NCBI GenBank assembly: GCA_019694655.1
Contig: JAIBBN010000017.1
Span: forward strand, 1-54,180
Source: Leptospirales bacterium
GTDB lineage: Bacteria > Spirochaetota > Leptospiria > Leptospirales > Leptonemataceae
Length of the DNA: 54,180 nt
Direction: 5' to 3'
In this document: piece after piece, positions 42,706 through 51,103 of the stretch
How the letters are laid out: every line of letters begins with the position of its first letter
Numbering within the stretch: the first letter of the stretch is position 1
The notes under the pieces: model-generated
What the model saw: only the letters and a program-made list of their open reading frames with translations
What the model was told of the DNA's origin: nothing
Databases searched by the model: none
Made by a program: the position numbers and the translations under genes

Positions 42706-44268
42706 TCAACCTTCCTTCCCGACCCGCACCTTTCCCAGATTCTCCAGAATCGCCTGATTAAGCACAGCCTCTTCCTTGAGCTGCCCTTCAAACTCCGCCT
42801 TCAGGCTGGCAAAACGCTCCGCAAAATCGAAATCGTCGTCCTCCTCGGGCAGCCCCACATAACGCCCTGGCGTCAGCACATAGTCCAACTCCTGCACTCG
42901 CTCCAGCTTCGCTACGCAGCAGAACCCCGGCTCGTCTTTGTATTTCTTGGACGAGTTCCGCCAGTTGTGATACGCCTCGGCGATTTTCTGGATGTCTTCA
43001 TCCGCAAACTGCTTGGTGCGCCGGTTGATGAGATGGCCCAGATTGCGGGCATCGATGAACAGAATCTCCTCCGACCTCTTGGACTTAGAATCGTTGGCCT
43101 TCCCACGGTCGAGGAACCACAGACAGGCCGGTATCTGCGTGTTGAGAAAGAGTTTGGCCGGGAGGTTGACGATGCAATCCACCAGCCGGGCTTCTACCAG
43201 CGCCTTGCGAATGTCGCCCTCGCCCGACGTCTTGGAGGTCAATGAGCCTTTCGCCAGCACGAATCCGGCGACCCCGGTCGGGGCCAGATGGAACAGGAAG
43301 TGCTGGATCCATGCGTAATTGGCATTGCCCTCCGGAGGCACACCGTGCTTCCAGCGGCCATCCTTGCGGAGCTGGGCGCCTGACCAGTCCGAATCGTTGA
43401 ACGGAGGATTGGCAATGACATAGTCAGCCTTCAGGTCCTTGTGGGCATCGTTCAAGAAAGAGCCCTCGTTGTTCCACCTCACCTGCGAGCTATCGATACC
43501 CCGAATCGCCAGGTTCATTTTGGCCAGTCGCCACGTGGTATGATTGCTCTCCTGTCCGTAGATGGAGATGTCGTTCACCTTGCCCTGATGGCTCTCGACG
43601 AACTTCTCCGACTGGACGAACATCCCGCCCGAGCCGCAACATGGATCGAAGACACGGCCCTTGTGCGGTTCGAGCATGGCCGTCAGAAGTTCGACTACTG
43701 ACCTCGGGGTATAGAACTGTCCGCCCTTCTTGCCCTCTGCCAGAGCAAACTCGCCAAGAAAGTATTCGAAGACATGCCCGAGTATGTCCGCGCTGCGGGC
43801 TCTGGCATCGCGCATGGCGATCTTGCCGATCTCGTCGATCAGTCCGCCAAGGTTGGCAGGATCGAGATTGCCACGAGCGTAAACTTTAGGTAACACATCT
43901 TTTAGAGAAGGATTGTCCTTCTCAATCAAGTCCATGGCCGCATCGACCGTGGTCCCGATGTTCGGTTTCTTTGCTTCGGCTACAAGAAACGACCAGCGAG
44001 CTTTCTCCGGGACGAAGAATACGTTCTCGGCTTTGTATTCATCTTTGTCCTCCGGATCGGCGCCGGAGTAATTGCCTTTGCCGGACTTCAGGCGATCGTG
44101 CAGATCTTCGAATGCGTCCGAAATATAGCGCAAAAAGATCAGACCGAGGACCACATGTTTGTACTCTGCCGCGTCAATGTTCTTGCGCAGCTTATCGGCT
44201 GTCTTCCAGAGCTGCTTTTCGATGGGTTCCGCGGTAACGACGGAGTCTTTCTTCTTACTTCTGGCCAT
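42706..44268 (-). CDS. hsdM: type I restriction-modification methyltransferase subunit
   Basis: A 520-residue N6-adenine methyltransferase subunit that with HsdS forms the modification enzyme. The SAM-binding motif is FDPCCGSGGMFVQS (about residue 210), and the catalytic motif is NPPFND (about 286). The start MARSKKKDSVVTAE lies close to GGTT and AAGG bases. It is intact. Its 3' end exists in two further copies downstream, between the toxin-antitoxin modules and hsdS, which is the striking feature of this locus. It must now be separated from hsdS by about 2.3 kb. Confidence 0.96.
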   Translation of the reverse strand: MARSKKKDSVVTAEPIEKQLWKTADKLRKNIDAAEYKHVVLGLIFLRYISDAFEDLHDRLKSGKGNYSGADPEDKDEYKAENVFFVPEKARWSFLVAEAKKPNIGTTVDAAMDLIEKDNPSLKDVLPKVYARGNLDPANLGGLIDEIGKIAMRDARARSADILGHVFEYFLGEFALAEGKKGGQFYTPRSVVELLTAMLEPHKGRVFDPCCGSGGMFVQSEKFVESHQGKVNDISIYGQESNHTTWRLAKMNLAIRGIDSSQVRWNNEGSFLNDAHKDLKADYVIANPPFNDSDWSGAQLRKDGRWKHGVPPEGNANYAWIQHFLFHLAPTGVAGFVLAKGSLTSKTSGEGDIRKALVEARLVDCIVNLPAKLFLNTQIPACLWFLDRGKANDSKSKRSEEILFIDARNLGHLINRRTKQFADEDIQKIAEAYHNWRNSSKKYKDEPGFCCVAKLERVQELDYVLTPGRYVGLPEEDDDFDFAERFASLKAEFEGQLKEEAVLNQAILENLGKVRVGKEG

Positions 44269-44550
44269 AACCTTAACTTTTCAAGATCCGCACAATCCCG
44301 GCCGGCCGAATGTGGCTTGAACAATACGCCAGAAAGTCCAATAGCAAAATCGAGCTCTACCCATTTTCGCCGTCCCTTCGAACTTACGTTGGTTGTGCCT
44401 GGCAGTCGGTTCGGGCTTCGGGCATTCGTCGACTCCGGTTGCGGGCGGATGTTTTATGCTTGTTCGCTCAGAAAATCAACGAAGTTGTCCATTTGATTTT
44501 CGTTGAACTGTCTACGTGTTTCCTTGTAATCCATGGATGGAAACAAGAAC
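44269..44550. other. spacer between hsdM and the IS66 remnant
   Basis: A 282-bp stretch that should hold the hsdM promoter. On the minus strand TTGTTCAAGCC and TTGTGCGGATC lie upstream of the start, but no convincing -10 can be paired. No gene or repeat recognised. Confidence 0.35.
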
Positions 44551-44629
44551 GTAAGCGCTTTTTCCGGCCACCTTGTGCTGGATTGAAGCGTGTGCTAAGC
44601 TGCCCGGTTTGGAGGCAGCATGCAAACGA

Positions 44630-44770
44630 AATCAAGACCAAGGACCGAATGGCTTCAGATCCTCGCAAATTGGCGTCAATGCGGCCGGACTCGCAGGGTG
44701 TTCTGCGAGGCGCGGGCCATCAAGCCGTGGACATTTTCGCCAGCTGTACTTTTCCGGTCCCTAAAAATCC
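44630..44770 (+). pseudogene. IS66 TnpA remnant
   Basis: The frame KSRPRTEWLQILANWRQCGR, then RRVFCEARAIKPWTF, resembles the W...W...FC..R.I...TF helix-turn-helix part of the first IS66 protein. It has no start codon of its own and runs into the next frame. Confidence 0.6.
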
Positions 44771-45905
44771 ATGTTCCCTGGCGTTGAAAATCTGCGCGTG
44801 TTCGTCCGCCCTGGAAGAACGGATATGCGCAAGTCCATCAATGAAGCAGAAGACGGCGACGGCGAAGAGCAGCCTTCCGAAAAATCCGTGGTGTCTTCCT
44901 TTCTGCGTCGGAAGCGCGGCCGGCGGCCAATACCGGAGAGTATTCCGCGCGAGGAAATCATTCTCGACTTGCCGGATTCCGAAAAAACCTGCGCCTGTGG
45001 ACAGACCTTGAGTTACATCGGCGACGATGTATCCGAAGAGCTGGAACTCATTCCGCAGAAAATCATGGTCCATCGCTACATCCAGCGAAAATACGCCTGC
45101 AAGAGCTGTGAAGGGCTGGGCGATGAAAGTCGGCCTGCGGTGCGCACGGCCTTGCGTCATCGCCTTTTGCCTGGCACGATCGCCGGCGAGGGCCTTCTGG
45201 CTTATATACTTACCTCAAAATTCTGTGATGCGCTGCCCTTCTATCGCCAGGAAAAGATGTTCGATCGCATCGGCATCGACCTGACGCGCGGCACAATGTG
45301 CAGCTGGGCGATCAGAGTTGCTGAGGAGCTTGCGATTGTAAGCGAAATTCTATGGGATGAAATTCGCTCTGGTTCCAGCCTGGGCGCAGATGAAACGACT
45401 CTGCAGGTAATTTGCGAAGCGGGTCGTAAAGCAGACCAGAAATCATATATGTGGGTGTTGCGCGGCGGCCGGGCTGATCGTCCTGTGATACTGTTCGAAT
45501 ACAGATCTTCGCGCCGCCTGCTGGGCGCATGTACGCCGGCGCTTTGCCATCCGGAACAATGGGCAGGGCAATTGCCTACGCCTGGAAACTATGGCCGCGA
45601 CTCACCGTTTACGTTGAGCATGGCGAACTGGAGATCGACAACAATCTGACCGAAAACGCAATCCGCCCTTTTGTCGTCGGTCGCAAGAACTGGCTGTTTT
45701 CCTGCGTTCCTGCAGGCGCGAGGGCCAGCGCACTCCTCTACTCAATCATTGAGACGGCTAAAGCAAACGGTCACGAACCATTTTCCTACCTGAGGCATCT
45801 GTTCTTGCACTTTCCAGACAATCGAAACAACATCGAGGCTGTCCGGGATCTGATGCCCTGCAGGCTCTCGCCGGCTGCCGTGCACGCGGCGTTCAAGTCG
45901 CGGTG
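44771..45905 (+). pseudogene. IS66 TnpB-TnpC fusion, frameshifted
   Basis: MFPGVENLRVFVRPGRTDMR is TnpB. It changes at about residue 25 into TnpC: RRKRGRRPIPESIPREEI, CACGQTLSYIGDDVSEELEL, RHRLLPGTIAGEGLLAY, FCDALPFYRQEKMFDRIG, LGADETTLQVI (first Asp/DDE part). At about 45525 the frame and about 300 residues of core are lost, then the end is read in another frame: LWPRLTVYVEHGELEIDNN, IRPFVVGRKNWLFS, LLYSIIETAKANGHEPFSYL. Not functional. Confidence 0.85.
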
Positions 45906-46001
45906 AAAAAGCGCTTACGCTTGAGCTGAGTTGCATGCAAACCGTTCTGGCGAAGCCAGCGCCTGCGCTTCATGTCAGCCGAAGCGAAAGATGCGCGCCG
46001 T

Positions 46002-46793
46002 TCAACGATATTCCCTGCCATCGAAGCGCCAGGTCGTGGTGCGATCTACCGGCTGTGAAGGCGCGGATAGGTCCTCAATGTCCGTCCCTCGCGTTACGGT
46101 AACAATGTCCGGGTAGTAGGGCGCTTGGGTTACGGAGATTTCTGTAACATTCTCGGCGCAGTTGTTCCTTTCGGGCTCACATGCTCCCTCATTGCTGAAG
46201 GAGGTATTCATTTCAAATACTACAGAATACCCGGCTGAAGTTGGTCCCACGAAACGCACGTTCGCAGACGAGAAGCCCATATGAACGTCGCCGGTGGCGA
46301 GTACAAACACATTGATTTCTTGGCTGAGTCGCTTCAGGGTCGCATCCGGAGGCTGCCCGTAGCTTCCCATCGGTCCGAGCTGCGCATAGGATGCGAGTTG
46401 CCACACGGAGTTATTCCTTTTGAGGTCCGCGACGGAGATTATGGGTGCGCACGGGCGGCAGTCAAAAAAGCCTTCGCTGGGAGTCGTGCTCAAGAGGAGA
46501 ACCAGCTGGTTGGGTCTTGACGTGTCGCTCAGGATAACTCTTGAGGCGACTGTCTCTGCTGCGGCGTCGGAGGATTGCTCTTCAAACATCGGATCCGAGA
46601 TCCAGATCGAAATCCGCTGCGCCGCCGAGTAATTTCCAAAAAGGCGAACCATAACGTCGCCTTCAGTAATTGTCGGTTTGTCTATCGCGAAGGCTGCGGG
46701 GACCTTCCAGACGTTCGATTGTTGACCGCACAGCGGAAGGAGCGCAGCGGCAAGCAGGACAATCCATGTTTGAATGGGACGCAAATATCTCAT
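46002..46793 (-). CDS. putative lipoprotein of unknown function
   Basis: A 263-residue protein begun at MRYLRPIQTWIVLLAAALLP. A signal peptide ends at LLPLC, which could be a loose spirochaetal lipobox. The mature part is mostly beta (VMVRLFGNYSAAQRISIWIS; NQLVLLLSTTPSEGFFDC), with five or six Cys and a Trp-rich end. I do not recognise a family. Like most genes in this array it lies on the minus strand and is separated from the neighbour by a short palindromic spacer. Confidence 0.5.
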   Translation of the reverse strand: MRYLRPIQTWIVLLAAALLPLCGQQSNVWKVPAAFAIDKPTITEGDVMVRLFGNYSAAQRISIWISDPMFEEQSSDAAAETVASRVILSDTSRPNQLVLLLSTTPSEGFFDCRPCAPIISVADLKRNNSVWQLASYAQLGPMGSYGQPPDATLKRLSQEINVFVLATGDVHMGFSSANVRFVGPTSAGYSVVFEMNTSFSNEGACEPERNNCAENVTEISVTQAPYYPDIVTVTRGTDIEDLSAPSQPVDRTTTWRFDGREYR

Positions 46794-46886
46794 GGCGTAA
46801 CAGGTTGGATTGGCACTCGGCGCGGCAAGGGCAGGCAGCGTCAAATTCCGCAGCTGTTCGCTGCGCCGGCAAGGCGTAATTTGGCG
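46794..46886. repeat. weak attC-like spacer
   Basis: On the minus strand the upstream gene's stop lies in CTGTAACGCC, and the spacer ends in CTGTTACGCC just before the next start. GTAAC and GTTAC could pair, but the internal stem is poor. It could be a degenerate cassette site. Confidence 0.3.
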
Positions 46887-47297
46887 TTACAGGATGCGTT
46901 CTCCGGCGCGGTAGAGGCGGTAGAAGTAGAAGACAAATAAGAGCGAAAAGATAAGGTCCCCAATGACCACCACGAAAATCACAGGCCCGGCGAGGCCAAC
47001 GAGATAGAGTTGCAGTAACTTTGCGGCAAAGGCAACCTTCCCGATGCCGCCGACGATGACAATACCGCTGTGCTTGAGCGGATCCTTTGCGACGATGAGG
47101 TAACCAAAAAAGTAAATAAGCGTAGTTCCCCATGCTCCCCGGTAGATGGCCAGTATAAGGGGATCTGTGAGCTCTTTGCCAAAAAAATGGGCGAAGGTGT
47201 ACGCCGTATTGAAATAACCGAAGCCAGCCCCGATCATATTCCACACAGCAGCAAGAACGAACAGCGCTCTGAATAGTCTGATCTCCAGGTCTTTCAT
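46887..47297 (-). CDS. small four-helix membrane protein
   Basis: A 136-residue protein with four hydrophobic segments (FRALFVLAAVWNMIGAGFGY; ILAIYRGAWGTTLIYFFGYL; AFAAKLLQLYLVGLAGPVIF; GDLIFSLLFVFYFYRLYR). No polar catalytic pattern. The type is widespread among small uncharacterised proteins of genomic arrays. Gene stop sits in a GTAAC half-site. Confidence 0.55.
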   Translation of the reverse strand: MKDLEIRLFRALFVLAAVWNMIGAGFGYFNTAYTFAHFFGKELTDPLILAIYRGAWGTTLIYFFGYLIVAKDPLKHSGIVIVGGIGKVAFAAKLLQLYLVGLAGPVIFVVVIGDLIFSLLFVFYFYRLYRAGERIL

Positions 47298-47468
47298 CGA
47301 TCTCCCCGCGGGCAGGCCCGAAATTCCGACCCTGGATTCGTAAGCGTTTGCTACGCCGCGCTTTGCGTCACACTGCGCATAGCCGAACAGCTGCCAACCG
47401 TTTCGCCAGAGGCGAAATACGGCGAGGCGCGGTTCGATGCGCGGCCTGCTCCGAAAGGAGGAACCAAG

Positions 47469-47609
47469 GTGATCGAGCCCGAGCCCTGCAAAGGCGCGAG
47501 ACTCAGCGCGTCTGCCTTCGAGTTTTCGGAGGCGGGCAAAGAATCAGGCGAAACGCATTTTTGTTCATACGCACCCAGGGAGGGTGAAGTTCTTGGCTGT
47601 GACTTCTGA
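47469..47609 (+). CDS. possible small ORF with strong ribosome binding site
   Basis: A GTG start preceded at seven bases by AAAGGAGG gives 46 residues (IEPEPCKGARLSASAFEFSE; ...FCSYAPREGEVLGCDF). The sequence is unlike anything I know and may be chance, but the Shine-Dalgarno is unusually good. It lies upstream of the VapC remnant on the same strand and could be a partner antitoxin remnant. Confidence 0.25.
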   Translation: MIEPEPCKGARLSASAFEFSEAGKESGETHFCSYAPREGEVLGCDF

Positions 47610-47722
47610 CGGCGACGCGGTGAAAACCGGGGACTGCGGCGACGATATCCGGGCAAACAATGATCTGGCAATGCGGACGTAAACACCGGCGGCACCCCGG
47701 AAGGCCGCTTCCACGCTGATAA

Positions 47723-47893
47723 GATCGGACCTACAAACTCTGCAAGTCGAAAGGAGTGACAGGGAAGTTTATCGACCTGCTGATTGCATCCGTAGCTATG
47801 ACTAAAGATTTTGCGGAATTCACTCGCGACAGGGATTTCGACAATCTGAAACGGGTGATCCCGTTGCGGTTGCACTCTCCCTTCGCCCGCTAA
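47723..47893 (+). pseudogene. C-terminal fragment of a VapC (PIN-domain) toxin
   Basis: A frame opened by a stop reads DRTYKLCKSKGVTGKFIDLL, then IASVAMTKDFAEF, then TRDRDFDNLKRVIPLRL, ending at TAA 47891. The IDLLIA and DRDFD pieces are the two C-terminal acidic motifs of PIN ribonucleases. The N-terminal domain and start are absent. It is the only plus-strand gene remnant in the array. Confidence 0.75.
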
Positions 47894-47897
47894 TTTC

Positions 47898-48097
47898 GCT
47901 TAACGTTAAGCTTCCCGAAGTCGTGCAAAGTTCATTTGTCTGAAGCACGGCGCGGTGCGCGCGCTTCAAGTATTCCAAGGTCCGCGCGCGTCCGCGTGAA
48001 GCAAAAAGGGCTACAGAGTGAGCCGTTTGGGCGGAGAGCGCGAAACCCGAGCGCCGCAGGCGAAGCCGAGGAGCGGAGCGTTTGCCCGAAGTTATGC
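47898..48097. repeat. attC-like repeat 1
   Basis: About 200 bp bounded by GCTTAAC (left) and GTTATGC (right), inverted core sites. Interior blocks shared with repeats 2-4 include GAAGCACGGCGCGGTGCGCG, GCGCGCGTCCGCGTGAAGCA, GTGAGCCGTTT and GAGGAGCGGAGCG. The left site fits RYYYAAC/GTTRRRY; the right is GTTATGC. The stop codon of the next gene is inside the right site. Confidence 0.7.
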
Positions 48098-48430
48098 GCC
48101 GTGAGGCTCGCTATCTTGCAAGGCATACATGGTTGACCAGATTGAACCATAGGCTTTGCTTTTCCCTTTCTGATCGGGAGTATTCCCGATCATGGACTTG
48201 AAATTGGAGTAATCAATCGAATTGGTCAACGCCGTCATGACGCGGGCGAGTTGTTCGGAAGATATGATGATTCTGAATCGGTGGTCTGCCGCCGGCCAAG
48301 TTTGAATTTCCTGTCGCAAGCCTGCGGCGGAAACGAGATTTTGCAGATCCTGAAGGACCCTTGACCGAACATGGACCCCATCATCCTTTCGAACGATCGA
48401 GTAAAAGCCGAGTTTAGTTGCCAGCCACAT
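48092..48430 (-). CDS. conserved hypothetical protein (cassette gene)
   Basis: A 112-residue protein begun at MWLATKLGFYSIVRKDDGVH, with AAAGGAAAG upstream. It is an alpha/beta protein (ADHRFRIIISSEQLARVMT; IDYSNFKSMIG). The family recurs as small cassette genes in other bacteria, without known role. The stop codon sits inside the GCATAAC core of attC-like repeat 1. Confidence 0.6.
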   Translation of the reverse strand: MWLATKLGFYSIVRKDDGVHVRSRVLQDLQNLVSAAGLRQEIQTWPAADHRFRIIISSEQLARVMTALTNSIDYSNFKSMIGNTPDQKGKSKAYGSIWSTMYALQDSEPHGA

Positions 48431-48476
48431 ATTAGCTTTCCTTTTCAAAGTAGTCGAAGCCCGCCGGGTTCAGGGC

Positions 48477-49127
48477 TTAATGAATCGAGGTGAGCAGTTT
48501 AGGGTCTCTTCCGATGAGAACGTAGTAACGGGCCGCTCGGTATACAACACAGTGCTGGAAGTGGCCAGAGATCGAAGCTTGCAGGAATCTGTTGATTGCC
48601 CCAAGACGTTGATCGCGCGGTTGCCGAGAAAAGTGCTGGTACACTATTGTGAGCTCATTGCGATGCACATAATCCTGGATTTCATGGGAGACGACGTACT
48701 TCGGCAACTTGCTCCCTTGCGCCGATGGAGGTTGCAGGCCGTTGTCTGGATCCAGGAGCACCGCTTTGACCCCAGCGAGCTTTTTTAGGGCAATTTGGTG
48801 CCACGCGTGTCGGGATGAGGGTTCTGAAGGAACAGGATCTGAAAAATACACTGCCTTGCTGGGCAGTCGAACAGTGTCTTCCAGAGTAGAAACGCGCCGG
48901 TTCAAAAGGGTTGTGTTCAGATCACTGACCAATTGCGCATCCAGTTGGATGTGGAAAGGATCTGCGAGAAAACTGGTTTTGTGGCCATCACCATTCCTTT
49001 CTGGTCGGTCGTTCAAATACCAATTCAACCCAAAGTCACCATCCTGGTAGTCCAGAATACGTTGAATTCTCTTGATTAAATAGAACTTCGTAAAGTCCCC
49101 AATGTCTCCGGCGTATCGATCTTGCAT
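48477..49127 (-). CDS. conserved protein of the MQDRYxGDxGDF type (cassette gene)
   Basis: A 216-residue protein. The opening MQDRYAGDIGDFTKFYLIKR is conserved in a family found near mobile and defence regions. Internal AVLLDPDNGLQPPSA carries a DPDNG loop that might bind metal or a nucleotide. The C-terminal half has VSHEIQDYVHRNELTIVYQH. No experimental function known to me. It and the next gene (46 bp apart) share one cassette, as there is no attC-like repeat between. Confidence 0.6.
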   Translation of the reverse strand: MQDRYAGDIGDFTKFYLIKRIQRILDYQDGDFGLNWYLNDRPERNGDGHKTSFLADPFHIQLDAQLVSDLNTTLLNRRVSTLEDTVRLPSKAVYFSDPVPSEPSSRHAWHQIALKKLAGVKAVLLDPDNGLQPPSAQGSKLPKYVVSHEIQDYVHRNELTIVYQHFSRQPRDQRLGAINRFLQASISGHFQHCVVYRAARYYVLIGRDPKLLTSIH

Positions 49128-49145
49128 TGATCAGAGCCTCATGAC

Positions 49146-49368
49146 GCATAACGTCAAGCTAGCAGAAGTTGCGAGTACAGCGAGCAATTTGCCCGAAGTT
49201 CCGCTCCGGCACGCGCCATTTATTCTGCCTTAAGGTAGCGCGTGTCCGGATGGAGCCCAAAGAGGCGGAGTTGTGAGCCGTTTCGCGGAGAGAGCCGAGT
49301 GGCCTAGTACCACAGGGCTATGCCCCGGAGCGTAGCGGAGGGCCGGGCCGAAGGCCCGAGCGCATAAC
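49146..49368. repeat. attC-like repeat 2 (right end disturbed)
   Basis: Starts with GCATAAC at 49146, 19 bases from the start of the 216-residue gene. It shares GCCCGAAGTTCCG, GTGAGCCGTTT and GAGAG with the other repeats, then runs into CCGGAGCGTAGCGGAGGGCC and CGCATAAC at 49361-49368, where the IS1182 remnant begins. The usual right end is replaced. Confidence 0.6.
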
Positions 49369-50136
49369 CGCTGTTGAGTCTGTTGAAAAAGCCCGCTCCA
49401 GGAAAAGCAGTACCAAAAACTGACGCATCTTGCCGGCATGCCTCTGAATCGTCGGAAGGAGAGCGCAGATGACCCGCTACAAACACTATGATCGCACACA
49501 ATGTCGCATGGTCGCGGTTGATTCCGACAGACAGATTCTGCCAGGCAGTTTCGAGTCTGTGCTGGATCGGCTCATTGATCGGCGCTTTCGCCTTAGCGGT
49601 CTCGATGCACGCTACCGGAACGACGAAACCGGCGCTCCAGCATTCGACCCGCGTACTTTGCATAAGATCATTCTGTATGCATATTCGCGCGGCCTGTATT
49701 CCTCGCGGGCGATTGAAGAGGCGCGCCGCACAAATGTAGCCTTCATGGCGCTCTCCGGCTGCATAGCGTGCCTGCTGTGAAAGCGTTGTCCTGGAGCAGA
49801 CACAGCCAGACGGCGGAACTTACACGTCATAAACAATCGCGGCGAAGCGACGCATGCCAGCGGCATGAAGGCGAAGATCGACGCGCTGCGCGGTCGGCAA
49901 AAGGCAACGCCCAATGGCTGCTCTATTGCATGGTTCACAGCATCGAAAAGATCGCCAACGTCGCGGATCTCCGAAGTTTGTGATTGCACAGTCCGCGAGA
50001 GCGAGCGGCCATTCGAGCATCGCATCGCAAAAAACGTCGATTCGCCTGGATCGGATCCAGAAAGTTTGCCTCGATCTATCCGAAGGGCCGGGGCGAGGAC
50101 AGGCAGCTTCAAATTCTGTACTGATTCGTCAGTCTG
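49369..50136 (+). mobile_element. IS1182-family remnant, copy 1
   Basis: Starts with the IS1182 left end (GTTGAGTCTGTTGAAAAAGC) and reads a transposase start at 49469: MTRYKHYDRTQCRM, YRNDETGAPAFDPRTLHKII, AYSRGLYSSRAIEEARRTN, MALSG. It then jumps, without the central DDE region, to frameshifted pieces of the C-terminus (KGNAQWLLYCMVHSIEKIAN). Lacks the usual right inverted end. It is bounded by GCATAACC on the left and GGTTATGC on the right. Confidence 0.8.
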
Positions 50137-50186
50137 GTTATGCGAAGTAGCCGCGCGCATTCGCTGACTGCATCAACTCGGGCTTT

Positions 50187-50489
50187 CTATGCGGGAGCGA
50201 CTTCTCTATAGTTAGGTATCTTCGCGAGATCCTTCTTGAGGCGTTTCTGCTCTTCTTCCAGGTCAAAGTCCGTTTGGAGTCCCAGCCAGAATTGGGCCGA
50301 GTTACCAAAGAATTGAGATAATCTCAAAGCTGTGTCGGCTGTTACCGAACGAGCGCCCTTGACAATGCTACTAATCCGCGTTTGAGGCATGCCAGTCGAT
50401 TTTGCCAGTTGATACGCGGTGATACCGAGAGGCTCGAGGAACTCCTCGTTGAGAATTCTTCCCGGGTGAACGTTCTTTAGCGTTTTCAT
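50187..50489 (-). CDS. higA: HigA-type antitoxin
   Basis: A 100-residue helix-turn-helix protein begun at MKTLKNVHPGRILNEEFLEP. It contains GITAYQLAKSTGMPQTRISS and ADTALRLSQFFGNSAQFWL, the XRE/HigA signature. It binds and neutralises HigB and represses the pair's promoter. It begins four bases after higB, the toxin-first order typical of this family. The promoter-like site in the repeat upstream drives both. Confidence 0.93.
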   Translation of the reverse strand: MKTLKNVHPGRILNEEFLEPLGITAYQLAKSTGMPQTRISSIVKGARSVTADTALRLSQFFGNSAQFWLGLQTDFDLEEEQKRLKKDLAKIPNYREVAPA

Positions 50490-50493
50490 AGTT

Positions 50494-50775
50494 CTAATGA
50501 TAGTCAACTATTTCGACATCGTACACATGGCCATTCTGGTACGAGAAGCAGACTCTCCACTGATCGTTGATCCTGATGCTGTACTGTCCTTTCCGATCAC
50601 CCTGCAGTGATTCCAAACGATTTGATGGCGGAATTCTCAAATCGGCAATCGTTTGCGAGTTGTTTAACATCCTCAGCTTATCCCTCGCCTTCTGCTGCAT
50701 GTCGGGCGGAAATTTCTTTGAGAATTCTCCGTTCCAGATCAGTTCAGTCTGCTTAGACTTGAAAGACCTGATCAC
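50494..50775 (-). CDS. higB: HigB-type toxin
   Basis: A 93-residue RelE-fold mRNA interferase, toxin of the pair. It opens with MIRSFKSKQTELIWNGEFSK and contains SNRLESLQGDRKGQYSIRIN followed by WRVCFSYQNGHVYDVEIVDY; the C-terminal half is the usual HigB core. The GTG start lies only five bases from the -10 box of the promoter-like site, so transcripts may be leaderless or nearly so. A typical cassette-borne toxin-antitoxin. Confidence 0.93.
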   Translation of the reverse strand: MIRSFKSKQTELIWNGEFSKKFPPDMQQKARDKLRMLNNSQTIADLRIPPSNRLESLQGDRKGQYSIRINDQWRVCFSYQNGHVYDVEIVDYH

Positions 50776-50780
50776 AGGTT

Positions 50781-50809
50781 ATACTAACGTTCTGCGTAAG
50801 TGATGTCAA
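50781..50809 (-). promoter_or_regulatory. higBA promoter inside an attC-like site
   Basis: On the minus strand TTGACA (50804-50809) is followed after exactly 17 bases by TAGTAT (50781-50786), a near-consensus sigma-70 promoter. The -10 overlaps the GTTAGTA core half-site, and the first codon is five bases on. Confidence 0.8.
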
Positions 50810-50936
50810 CCGTAATTAGCGGCTCATAAGTCGAAGTGAGCCGAATCGGGGAACTCTTCGCTTGCCGCTCAGCCAGGATTACTTCCGAATCGTTATCGGC
50901 TCGCGCGGTTATTTCGCTTAACTTACGCGGTTAGGC
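50782..50936. repeat. attC-like palindromic site upstream of higBA
   Basis: On the plus strand ACTAAC at 50783 and GTTAGGC at 50930 bound an imperfect palindrome. The outer arms share GCGTAAGT next to TAAC, and GGCTC/GAGCC pairs lie inside. Different sequence from repeats 1-4, so it belongs to another attC type. Confidence 0.55.
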
Positions 50937-51055
50937 GACGGCACAAACGCGACTCTATGGTGATGACGGGCGTTCGACGCCCGTCAATCCTTTTGCGTAG
51001 AGACAGGAGAAAACCCGGAGGGTCTTCAACCAGAAAGTGGAGGCGCGTTTTGTGG
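50937..51055. other. short spacer with a stem-loop
   Basis: About 120 bp without a gene. It contains GACGGGCGTTCGACGCCCGTC at 50965-50985, a perfect 9-bp stem with a three-base loop, followed on the plus strand by AATCCTTTT; it may be a weak terminator. A minus-strand frame (ending RLCRRLTA) is not recognisable. Confidence 0.4.
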
Positions 51056-51103
51056 TGCCCCGGAGCGTAGCGGAGGGCCGGGCCGAAGGCCCGAGCGCAT
51101 AAC

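Larger units (their letters stand above)
44551..45918 (+). mobile_element. IS66-family element, internally deleted
   Basis: Bounded by GTAAGCGCTTTTTC on the left and its exact inverse on the right (14 of 14), the IS66 ends. Between them are a TnpA-like start (44630-44755: RTEWLQILANWRQCG), the first residues of TnpB (FVRPGRTDMRKSIN) fused directly into TnpC at 44830, and a TnpC broken near 45530 by a frameshift and deletion. Flanks show no 8-bp target duplication. The element is dead. Confidence 0.85.

Noticed and set aside
44543-45926. Target duplication of the IS66 element
   Set aside because: The eight bases on each side (ACAAGAAC and GCTTGAGC) do not match, so insertion was followed by rearrangement or the ends are secondary.
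47351-47875. A 174-codon minus-strand frame
   Set aside because: It crosses the VapC remnant antisense, has no ribosome binding site and is Ser/Pro/Arg-rich.
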